Part shown: one piece after another, positions 53,064 to 61,311 of the stretch | Layout of the letters: each line of letters starts with the position of its first letter | Position numbering within the stretch: the stretch's first letter is position 1 | Notes under the pieces: generated by a model | What the model was told of the DNA's origin: nothing | The model's input: only the letters and a program-made list of their open reading frames with translations | Database searches by the model: none | Assembly (NCBI RefSeq): GCF_900107925.1 | Contig: NZ_FNUJ01000003.1 | Coordinates: 992,001 to 1,056,000 of the forward strand | Direction of reading: 5' to 3' | Source: Amycolatopsis pretoriensis | GTDB lineage: Bacteria > Actinomycetota > Actinomycetes > Mycobacteriales > Pseudonocardiaceae | Length of the DNA: 64,000 bases | Made by a program: the position numbers and the translations under genes

Positions 53064-54491
53064 TCATGAGCCGGATGTCTTCGATATTTGCGGCGATTGC
53101 GGCTGCACCGCGCCCGACGCGCTCAGCACCGGCCCGGTCGGCAGCAGGTCGAGCAGCTCCCGCGGAACTAACACCGCCGAAGATGCCGGATAGCCGAGCG
53201 AGCCGGCAACGCCCGCGTCAGCGAGGGGAAACCGAATGCCGACCTCAGTGACCAGGTACAGGGTTCCCGGCACGGCCCCGGGCGCAAGAAGTTCCTTTGC
53301 CAGTACCCCTGCGCCCGCCGGCACCCCCACCCGGTCGGCCGTCTCCCCGGCTCGGTGAGCCGCAGCCGGTACTGATCTCGCCGCCACCTGACTCGCAGGG
53401 CGAAATTCGACCGCGGCACTCATCGCGCTGTGCTCGGAGGGCATGAAACTGACACACGGTGAGTCCGTTTGGCTGGGCGTGACGATCTGCGGCGGGTCCG
53501 CCGGCAACCCCGCAGCGAAGTCGGGGCCGGCGGAAACCGGTATCCCCGACAGTGCACCCGGCCCCGCCTCGATAGGCCGTACCTCAGCGTCACGATAGGC
53601 GGCTTTCGCGGCTGGACTGGCAAGTACGAGTGCCGCGCCTGTCCGGCTGAGAGAACTGACAGCATCGGAGCCGACGAGGTAAAGCTGGTCGAATCCGAGC
53701 GCCGCGTTGTGTATCTTGTACACCTGCCCGACCCGGCTTGGCCTGCCGTCGATCACCGGTCCCGACGTGCCGGCGCCCGGTACCTGCGGAAGTGTGATAT
53801 CCGGCCCTGCGGGAATGGGGTTGAGCCAGCTGGGGACGACCGGGACGGGCCGCACAGCACCGTAGCCGAGGGTTTCGAGAACCGTGCGTTCGCCGACGCG
53901 GTACCGCTTACCCTGCCACAGCAGATAGACGCCGCCGTCAGGCGTGGCGACCACTATGCCATGCGCGGCGGAAACGTCCGGTTTGTCCCTCACTTCACCG
54001 AGCAGCAGCGTCACCGTGCCGCCGGGCTGGATACACTCGGTCCAGGCAGGGTCGACGAGCTTCCCGCTGTCCGGCAACGCGTCCGGCGCGCCGGGGATAC
54101 CGATCGGCTGGCCGATCGGCGTGTTCTTGAGCGAGTTGCGCGAGACCGAGATGACGCTTCCACCTCCGGCGTTACCGGAAGCCAGTCTGGCCGAAGAATA
54201 GTTCAGCACCGGGCGGAGCTGCCCGTCGAGGTAGACGTACCGGGCGCCGGTCGACTCGTCCATCACGATGGCACCTTGGCTTTGCCAGGTGTTGTCCCCA
54301 CCCGGAACGAAGAGGCCGTAGACCCCGAAGATGCCGGCGAGCACAGCGGCCAGCATGAAACCCAGGACGACACCGGAATTGGTCCGCTTGTTCGGCGGCT
54401 GCAACACGTCCGGCCGGCCGTGCGTGACCGCAGCGGCGAGCCGTCCGACAACGAAGAAGTAGGCCTGAACCTGGTCTTTGCGTGACTGCAT
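53064..54491 (-). CDS. eccB: ESX core component EccB
   Basis: The 475-residue protein has a short cytoplasmic N-terminus with the family motif RKDQVQAYFFVVGRL, one membrane segment (about residues 42-65) and a large periplasmic domain with EccB-type repeats (PVLNYSSARL; VYLLWQGKRYRVG). EccB is a subunit of the inner-membrane secretion complex. Its start overlaps the eccD stop by one base. Confidence 0.95.
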   Translation of the reverse strand: MQSRKDQVQAYFFVVGRLAAAVTHGRPDVLQPPNKRTNSGVVLGFMLAAVLAGIFGVYGLFVPGGDNTWQSQGAIVMDESTGARYVYLDGQLRPVLNYSSARLASGNAGGGSVISVSRNSLKNTPIGQPIGIPGAPDALPDSGKLVDPAWTECIQPGGTVTLLLGEVRDKPDVSAAHGIVVATPDGGVYLLWQGKRYRVGERTVLETLGYGAVRPVPVVPSWLNPIPAGPDITLPQVPGAGTSGPVIDGRPSRVGQVYKIHNAALGFDQLYLVGSDAVSSLSRTGAALVLASPAAKAAYRDAEVRPIEAGPGALSGIPVSAGPDFAAGLPADPPQIVTPSQTDSPCVSFMPSEHSAMSAAVEFRPASQVAARSVPAAAHRAGETADRVGVPAGAGVLAKELLAPGAVPGTLYLVTEVGIRFPLADAGVAGSLGYPASSAVLVPRELLDLLPTGPVLSASGAVQPQSPQISKTSGS

Positions 54492-55888
54492 CAGCCGGCC
54501 AGCCCGCGCATCAGCTCGTACACGTGGAGCACTTGGAGGAGCAGAGGGATGATCGCGATTGCCGTCAGCGACTCGAGGATCTCGATCGCGCGCCCCCAGT
54601 AAGGCCGCATCCGCCGCCCCGGCAGGCGCTCCCCGAGCAGCAACAGCAGCGCCGCGGCAACAAGCACGGGTGCAAGTACGACGGCGATCCGGCCGACTCC
54701 GGTCTGCTCCGGCCCGACGTGCAGGAGGTTCACGAGGACCACCACTGCGGCCGGGACCAACAGGGACCAACGTTGCACCGCCCCACCCTGGTGCCGGGAT
54801 CGCAGACACAGCAGTAAAGCGATGACCAGAGATAGCACCATCGACCAGCCGTACCCGCCGAAGACGAGCTGCGGCAACAGGACCAACTGCCCGAGTCCTA
54901 GCCCGACGTGCAGGGCCGTCGCATAAGCCATTGTCGCCGCACCACGTTCGACGACGATCCGGTGGGGCACCGGCTCGATGTCCTCGCCCAGTTCCTGCGG
55001 GCCGCCCGGTAGCATCGGCAGCGTAAGCCCTGACAGCCGGAACGCCGTGACCGGCGCAAAGACCCCCATGACAAGGGACACGGCGAGCACGATGGCGGCC
55101 GACTGCGGCGGCGTAGCCGAGGTCACCGAGCCGACCAGCCCGGTCAGGACCAGCAGCAGCACGAACACCGTTGCCCCGGTGAAGAGCAGGGCTGCGTCAG
55201 CGACGGCGACGAGTCCGGCGGCCAAGGCTAGAAGTGCCCCTGCCGCCCCTCCAGACAGGCGCACCATCGGCGACGCGACGGGATCGAGCACCTCGACCAC
55301 GAGGGCGCCACATTCTGCGGCATAGCAGGCGCCGGCCCCGGCCATGACAGTGGCGATCTGGGGCTTGCCCGCGCCCCTGGCGACCAGCGCGCTACCGGCG
55401 ATCAACATCAGGGCGATGAGTGCGGAAAGAACCGATTGCCCAGGCACCGGCCCGGCACCGGGCACTACAACCACCCCCGCCGCCAGCGCCACCGCGGCAG
55501 CGATGCGGAACGTCCGCCTGCTGTGCCCGGCGTTCCAGCTTGCCGGATGCTCACGGATCTGTTCCCCGACGCCGTCGACCAGGTCGTCATAGTCAATCGC
55601 GGCCAGCTGATCGGCGCGCGGTCGCAAGTGAACGACCTCACCATCGAGCACGTTGAGCTCGGCCAGGGTGCGGTCCTCCGCCAAGGGCTCTTCCCCGATG
55701 CGCTGAACCACCCATCCTTCGTGGTCCGCACCCTGCTCTATCCACTCGGCACCGAACTGGGGCAGGATCGCGGGTAACAGCTCGGCCAGCGGAACCTCGG
55801 CGGGCAGTGCCACGTCCGTTGCTTTTTTCCCGAGAACGAAACGTAGCCTTACCGAGGTGGTTGTGCGATGCTGTGTTTGCTCTTCCAT
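54491..55888 (-). CDS. eccD: ESX core component EccD
   Basis: The 465-residue protein has an N-terminal ubiquitin-like (YukD) domain (VRLRFVLGKKATDVALP; DRTLAELNVLDGEVVHLRP) followed by 11 hydrophobic segments, the EccD architecture. EccD dimers form the membrane vestibule of the ESX complex. ATG 55888 is chosen as the first start giving only the conserved domain. It is the first gene of the minus-strand ESX unit, divergent from eccC by about 130 bp. Confidence 0.95.
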   Translation of the reverse strand: MEEQTQHRTTTSVRLRFVLGKKATDVALPAEVPLAELLPAILPQFGAEWIEQGADHEGWVVQRIGEEPLAEDRTLAELNVLDGEVVHLRPRADQLAAIDYDDLVDGVGEQIREHPASWNAGHSRRTFRIAAAVALAAGVVVVPGAGPVPGQSVLSALIALMLIAGSALVARGAGKPQIATVMAGAGACYAAECGALVVEVLDPVASPMVRLSGGAAGALLALAAGLVAVADAALLFTGATVFVLLLVLTGLVGSVTSATPPQSAAIVLAVSLVMGVFAPVTAFRLSGLTLPMLPGGPQELGEDIEPVPHRIVVERGAATMAYATALHVGLGLGQLVLLPQLVFGGYGWSMVLSLVIALLLCLRSRHQGGAVQRWSLLVPAAVVVLVNLLHVGPEQTGVGRIAVVLAPVLVAAALLLLLGERLPGRRMRPYWGRAIEILESLTAIAIIPLLLQVLHVYELMRGLAG

Positions 55889-56021
55889 CAGGTGTTCGGG
55901 TCCTTCCTGCCAAGGCGAGGGACCGGGTCCCCGCCTGAACCTAGACAAGTGAGACCGACCCGGTCCGGGCTTCGCGGCTCCGGTACCGAAGTAGGGGAAG
56001 TCCACTCACCGGAGGAGCACC

Positions 56022-59000
56022 TTGAGCACGATCATGTTCGCCCGGCGGTCACGCCGCCCGAAGCCGGCTGCGCCCGCGGCGGAAATAGAGATCCAGGAAC
56101 CACCGGCCGTACCGGAGGACACCGGTGGCGGCATCAGTTCCGTCCTTATGTACGCCCCGATGGGGCTCGGCTCCATGGCTATGGTCATGATGTTCGTCCG
56201 GCCGGGCTCCGGACCGATGTCCTACATCGGCGGCGGGATGATGGTCCTGTCGACGATCGGGATGCTCATCACCCAACTGGTGCGTAGCTCGGTTACTCAC
56301 AAGCAAAAGCTGCACGGCCACCGGCGTGACTACATCCGGTACCTTTCACAGCTGCGGGAGCGGGTCCGTTCGTCGCTGGCCGCGCAGCAGCGTGCGGCAC
56401 GCTGGGTCCACCCCGATCCTCATGCGCTTTGGTCCATCGCACTGGGTTATCGACTTTGGGAACGGCGACCGGCGCACGACGACTTCGGTGAGGTCAGGAT
56501 CGGGCAGGGAACCCAGCGTTCGACACTCAAGCTCTCTCCGCCTGACACCAAGCCGATCGAAGACCTCGAACCATTATCGGCGCACGCGCTACGCAGGTTC
56601 CTCCGCGCTTACACCACACTGCCGGCCGCACCCATCGCGGTGTACCTGCGCGGTTTCGGGCAGATCCAGTTCAGTGGCGACGACGACTCCGTCCTGGGCA
56701 TGGTACGAGCGATCCTCGGCCAGTTCGCTACCGCGCACGGACCGGGCGACACACGCATCGTCGTCTGCGCTTCCGACGAGCACATGGACCGGTGGGACTG
56801 GCTGAAGTGGCTACCTCACAACCAGGACCAGGACAGCCGCGACGCGGCCGGCGCCCGCCGTCTGGCCACGAACGGGCTCGCGGAAGCTGAGCTGCTGCTC
56901 GGCGGCCCGGCCTTCACCGGCCGCCCCCGCTTCGAGGCGGACACGCCGATCACCGGATCGGAACCCTTTGTGATCCTCGTGCTCGACGGCGTCCGGGTAC
57001 CCCCCGACCACCGGGCCGCCGACGAGGGTTACCGCAACGCCGTGGTCCTCGACGTCTCCGGTTCGCTGCCCTGGCAGCACCGCAATGGCGCCTTGTTCCT
57101 GGAGGTTGACGAGCAGCAGGCCCGGACGGTTTCCTTCGACCGGCTCGGTAAGCCGCAGCCGAAACCGCTGTGCCGTCCCGATCGACTCAGCGAGATCTCC
57201 GCCGCAGCACTGGCCAGGACGATGGCGCGCTACAGAGTGGGCGAGGCCGGTTCGGACGAGCAGGAGCCAATGGCCGCCGACTACGATCTCGGCGCGCTGC
57301 TCGGCCTCGGTGATGTAGCGACCTTCGAGCCGGCGAAGTACCGGCGCGAGCGGATGAGCAGCAAGCGGCGCCTGCGCGTGCCGATCGGGATCTCCGGTTC
57401 CGGGGTTCCACTGGAGCTGGACATCAAGGAGGCCGCGGAAGACGGCATGGGGCCGCACGGCCTGTGCGTCGGCGCGACTGGTTCCGGCAAGAGCGAGCTG
57501 CTGCGCACCTTGGTGCTGGCGCTGGCGACGACGCATTCATCGGAGGACCTCAATTTCGTCTTGGTCGACTTCAAAGGCGGTGCCGCCTTCCTCGGGTTCG
57601 ACCAGCTGCCACACACGTCCGCGGTGATCACCAACCTGGTCGACGAGATCGAGCTCGTCGACCGGATGCAGGACGCCCTCACCGGGGAGATGAACCGGCG
57701 TCAGGAGCATCTGCGTGCCGCGGGCAACTACGCGTCGCGGCGGGACTACGAAGCCGCGAGGGCTCAAGGCGTTCCGCTGGAGCCGATGCCCGCGCTGTTC
57801 ATCGTCGTCGACGAGTTCAGCGAGATGCTTTCCAGCAAGCCGGAGTTCATCGACGTCTTCGCGATGATTGGCCGGCTGGGCCGCAGCCTCGGCGTGCACC
57901 TGCTTCTCGCGTCCCAGCGGCTCGACGAAGGCCGTATCCACAAGGTGGAGACGCACCTGTCCTACCGCATCGGTCTCCGCACCTTCTCGGCGATGGAGAG
58001 CCGCAGCGTGATCGGCGTGCCGGATGCCTACGAACTACCGAACAGCCCCGGTAACGGCTACCTGCGCCCGGACACCCAGACCTTGGTGCGGTTCAAGGGC
58101 GCCTACTCGTCTGCGCCCTACCGGGCGAAACGGCGTCAGCGCGCGACCACTTCGGTCGAGCAGCACGTTGTGCCGTTCGGTACCCGGTACGTCGAACCGC
58201 CTACGGCGGCGGTGGAGCCGGAGCCCGAGCCCGTGGTACCGGAGCCGAACGACAGCACGCTGACCATGCTCGACGTACTCATCGAGCGGCTTCGCGACGT
58301 CGGCCCGCGGGCACACCAGGTGTGGCTGCCCCCGTTGAGGGAGCCGGCCACTCTCGACCAGCTGCTGCCGCCCCTGGTGGACCACCCAGGGCTAGGCCCG
58401 CGACCGGTCGGCGAGCTGCACACCGCGAATCTGACAGTCCCGCTCGGGCTGATCGACCTGCCTGCCCAGCAACGGCGGGAACTGCTCACCGCTGACCTGG
58501 GCGGCGCGCGGGGCAACGTCGCCGTGGTCGGCGGTCCGCAGAGCGGCAAGAGCACGATGCTACGCACGCTCATCGCTGGGCTCGCGCTGACTCACACCGC
58601 CGGAGAGGTGCAGTTCTACTGCCTGGACTTCGGCGGCACGTTGACCGCGCTGGCCGCGTTGCCCCACATGGGCAGCATCGCGAACCGACTGGACCGTGAC
58701 CGGGTGACCCGGACGGTCCTGGAGGTGACTACCCTCATGGCGCGGCGAGAAGCGTTGTTCGCCGAGCACAACATCGACTCGATGGCAAGCTACCGCCGGG
58801 CTCGCGCTCAAGGAAAGTACCTGGATCTCGACCCCTACGGCGACGTGTTCCTAGTCGTCGACGGGTGGTACACGATCCGGCAGGACTTCGAGGAAGTCGA
58901 AGAGCGGTTCACCGAGCTGGCGGCCCGGGGCCTGACCTTCGGCATCCACCTCGCCATCGCGTCCAACCGGTGGTCGGAGATGCGCCCGTGGTTGCGGGAC

Positions 59001-60011
59001 GTGCTGGGCACCCGGTTCGAGCTGAAGCTCGGCGACCCGGTGGACTCGGAGGTGAACAGCCGGTTCGCCGCGACCGTGCCATCGATCCCTGGCCGGGGGA
59101 TCACACCGGACCAGCTGCACTTCCTCGCCGCGCTGCCCCGCATCGACGGCTATCCGGGTACGCACGACCTCGCGGACGCGACGGTGGAGCTGGCCGAGGC
59201 CCTCGCGATGCCAGGCGCTCCAGCGGCCCCGAAGGTGCGTCTGCTCCCGAATCAGCTGACGGTGCGGGATCTGCCCCCGCCGTTCGCGCCGTCGCCGTCG
59301 TCCGAGATGCGGATGGCGCTAGGAGTGGAGGACGTCGAGCTCGGTCCACAGTGGCACGACTTCGATGCCACCCCGCACCTGCTCATCTACGGTGACGCCG
59401 AAACGGGGAAGACAAACCTGCTGCGGCACATCGCCCGCTCGATCGCCGCCCACCACGGTCCCGACGAAGCCCGGATCATGTTCGGTGACTTCCAGCGCGA
59501 ACTACACGATGCCATTCCGCCAGAGCACCAGCTTGAGTACGCCGTTGGCGTGGAGGCGCTGGCCAAGTCCATCGCCGGGGCCGCACAAGCGATCGGGAAA
59601 CGCATTCCTGGTCCGGAGATCAGTCCTGCGCGGCTGCAAAAGCGAGACTGGTGGCAGGGCGGCCGGCTCTACATCGTCATCGACGACTTCCAGCTCGCGG
59701 AGGGCAGTGGCGACCCTCTGCAGCCGTTGCTTCCGCTGCTGCCGCAGGCTGCGGACATCGGGGTGCACCTGATCATCGCTCGCAGCACCGCGGGGGCGAG
59801 CCGGTCGATGATGAATCCGGCCATCCGGCGGTTGTGGGAACTCGGCACACCGGCCATGTTGCTGTCGTGTCCGAAGTCGGAGGGGGCGTTCCTCGGCAAT
59901 CTCAAACCGAGGGTGCTCCCACCGGGACGTGCTCAATTCGTCAACCGCCGCCGGTCGGTGCGCCTGGTCCAGACCCCTTTGGTTCCCGCGCCCGACGCCG
60001 TCACCGAGTGA
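56022..60011 (+). CDS. eccC: ESX motor ATPase EccC (FtsK/SpoIIIE type, three NTPase domains)
   Basis: This 1329-residue protein is a single-chain EccC: an N-terminal membrane pair (about residues 40-95), a DUF domain, and three NTPase domains. Walker A motifs are GATGSGKSE near 485, GGPQSGKST near 839 and GDAETGKTN near 1123. Walker B motifs are FIVVDEFSEM, FLVVDGWYTI and YIVIDDFQLA; the second lacks the usual Glu after Asp, consistent with degenerate C-terminal ATPases in this family. Start TTG 56022 has GGAGGAG upstream. It recognises WXG100 dimers and drives secretion. Confidence 0.96.
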   Translation: MSTIMFARRSRRPKPAAPAAEIEIQEPPAVPEDTGGGISSVLMYAPMGLGSMAMVMMFVRPGSGPMSYIGGGMMVLSTIGMLITQLVRSSVTHKQKLHGHRRDYIRYLSQLRERVRSSLAAQQRAARWVHPDPHALWSIALGYRLWERRPAHDDFGEVRIGQGTQRSTLKLSPPDTKPIEDLEPLSAHALRRFLRAYTTLPAAPIAVYLRGFGQIQFSGDDDSVLGMVRAILGQFATAHGPGDTRIVVCASDEHMDRWDWLKWLPHNQDQDSRDAAGARRLATNGLAEAELLLGGPAFTGRPRFEADTPITGSEPFVILVLDGVRVPPDHRAADEGYRNAVVLDVSGSLPWQHRNGALFLEVDEQQARTVSFDRLGKPQPKPLCRPDRLSEISAAALARTMARYRVGEAGSDEQEPMAADYDLGALLGLGDVATFEPAKYRRERMSSKRRLRVPIGISGSGVPLELDIKEAAEDGMGPHGLCVGATGSGKSELLRTLVLALATTHSSEDLNFVLVDFKGGAAFLGFDQLPHTSAVITNLVDEIELVDRMQDALTGEMNRRQEHLRAAGNYASRRDYEAARAQGVPLEPMPALFIVVDEFSEMLSSKPEFIDVFAMIGRLGRSLGVHLLLASQRLDEGRIHKVETHLSYRIGLRTFSAMESRSVIGVPDAYELPNSPGNGYLRPDTQTLVRFKGAYSSAPYRAKRRQRATTSVEQHVVPFGTRYVEPPTAAVEPEPEPVVPEPNDSTLTMLDVLIERLRDVGPRAHQVWLPPLREPATLDQLLPPLVDHPGLGPRPVGELHTANLTVPLGLIDLPAQQRRELLTADLGGARGNVAVVGGPQSGKSTMLRTLIAGLALTHTAGEVQFYCLDFGGTLTALAALPHMGSIANRLDRDRVTRTVLEVTTLMARREALFAEHNIDSMASYRRARAQGKYLDLDPYGDVFLVVDGWYTIRQDFEEVEERFTELAARGLTFGIHLAIASNRWSEMRPWLRDVLGTRFELKLGDPVDSEVNSRFAATVPSIPGRGITPDQLHFLAALPRIDGYPGTHDLADATVELAEALAMPGAPAAPKVRLLPNQLTVRDLPPPFAPSPSSEMRMALGVEDVELGPQWHDFDATPHLLIYGDAETGKTNLLRHIARSIAAHHGPDEARIMFGDFQRELHDAIPPEHQLEYAVGVEALAKSIAGAAQAIGKRIPGPEISPARLQKRDWWQGGRLYIVIDDFQLAEGSGDPLQPLLPLLPQAADIGVHLIIARSTAGASRSMMNPAIRRLWELGTPAMLLSCPKSEGAFLGNLKPRVLPPGRAQFVNRRRSVRLVQTPLVPAPDAVTE

Positions 60012-60015
60012 TGAC

Positions 60016-60055
60016 GGAGCCGGTGGTCACCGCCGTGACGGTGACCACCGGCTCC
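60016..60055. terminator. Bidirectional terminator between eccC and mycP
   Basis: GGAGCCGGTGGTCACCG pairs perfectly with CGGTGACCACCGGCTCC (17 bp stem, loop CCGTGA). It lies between two convergent genes, immediately after the eccC stop, so it can stop transcription from both sides. Confidence 0.85.
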
Positions 60056-60069
60056 GAAGAGGTGACCGC

Positions 60070-61311
60070 TCACTTGTCGTGAGTGATCGGGGGAACAATC
60101 TCCGCCACCCGAGCGGGCCGCCACGAGCGCCGCCGGGCAGCTGCGGTCAACCGGGAAATCGTCACCACCGCGAAAATCAGGACGGCCACCAGGAAAACAG
60201 CCATGATGGCCAGGACCGGCCCCTGCTCGTCCGGCGCTTTGACGTCGGGCAGTCTGGCCGGCGGCGGGGCGACCACAGCCCCCTGTCCACTGGCCGTTTC
60301 CTCCGGTAGCACGGTGGTGACCGCGGCCAGCGGGTTCACCATCCCCCAGCCGAGCCCGGGATCGGGCAGCACGGCGGCCGGATGGTGGGCGGTGGCGGTC
60401 AGCCGGTGCTTCACCTGTGCCGCACTCAGCCCGGGCCGATAGGCACGGACGAGCGCAGCCACACCCGCCACAAACGGAGCCGAATAGCTGGTTCCGCTGC
60501 CGAGCCAGTGCCCAGGACCACCGGGTCCGACGCTTGTCACGTTGACGCCGGGTGCGACCAACGAAAGGAACGGCCCGGTCTGGGAGAAGTCCGCCCGCAC
60601 GCCGGCCTGATCCACCGCGCCCACCGCGATGACCGACGGGTAGGACGCGGGGAAGGTCACTGGATCGCCCTGCTGGGCGCTGTTCGCCGCTGACGCCACG
60701 ACGACGACGTCGTGCTCGGCCGCGTACTGGACGGCGGCGGCGAGAGCTGCGTCGGCCGTCGTGGTGCTCGCCGACATGTTGATCACCTGTGCTCCGGAAT
60801 CGACGGCCTCGCGGATTCCCAGTGCCATGGCCGCGGGAGTGAGGGCGCCGACCCCTTCTCTCGCGGTGCCGGTCGCACAGCGAATCGGAAGGATCGACAC
60901 CTCCGGTGCCACTCCGGCAAAACCGGTACCAGGCGCACTCGAGGCCGCAATGATTCCGGCGAGGAAAGTGCCGTGCCCATAACAGTCATCGTCGGCGCGG
61001 CTACGGAAATTCGTCGTGATGTCGAGTCCTGGCTGCACCCGTCCGGCCAGCTGGGGAATGTGCCCGTCCACCCCGGTATCGACCACGGCCACCGTGATCC
61101 CGCGGCCCTTGGTCAGTGGCCAAGCGCGCTCCGGTGCGAGCTGCTGCTGCGCCCAGGGGGTCCCGGGCTCGGTACCTTGCGGTGGTCCCAGGCAGGAGGT
61201 CTGATCGCCCGGCAATGACGCCACCGGTCCTTGGGCCCAGGCCGGCGGGGCGCCAAGCAGCACGGTCAGCAGCACGGCGCCCGCCGTCCCGGACCGCCGC
61301 GCACTCTTCAT
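60070..61311 (-). CDS. mycP: Mycosin, membrane-anchored subtilisin-like protease of ESX
   Basis: The 413-residue protein has a signal peptide, a S8 protease domain with triad Asp in VAVVDTGVDG, His in CYGHGTFLAGI and Ser in SGTSYSAPFVAG, and a C-terminal membrane anchor (VLAIMAVFLVAVLIFAVVTI) with a basic tail. Mycosins stabilise the ESX membrane complex and process some substrates. The ATG overlaps the stop of the 803-residue gene (ATGA). Confidence 0.95.
   Translation of the reverse strand: MKSARRSGTAGAVLLTVLLGAPPAWAQGPVASLPGDQTSCLGPPQGTEPGTPWAQQQLAPERAWPLTKGRGITVAVVDTGVDGHIPQLAGRVQPGLDITTNFRSRADDDCYGHGTFLAGIIAASSAPGTGFAGVAPEVSILPIRCATGTAREGVGALTPAAMALGIREAVDSGAQVINMSASTTTADAALAAAVQYAAEHDVVVVASAANSAQQGDPVTFPASYPSVIAVGAVDQAGVRADFSQTGPFLSLVAPGVNVTSVGPGGPGHWLGSGTSYSAPFVAGVAALVRAYRPGLSAAQVKHRLTATAHHPAAVLPDPGLGWGMVNPLAAVTTVLPEETASGQGAVVAPPPARLPDVKAPDEQGPVLAIMAVFLVAVLIFAVVTISRLTAAARRRSWRPARVAEIVPPITHDK

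Noticed and set aside
53469..54485. 338-codon plus-strand frame antisense to eccB
   Set aside because: It is Arg/Asp/Val-rich and patternless. The minus-strand EccB is complete.
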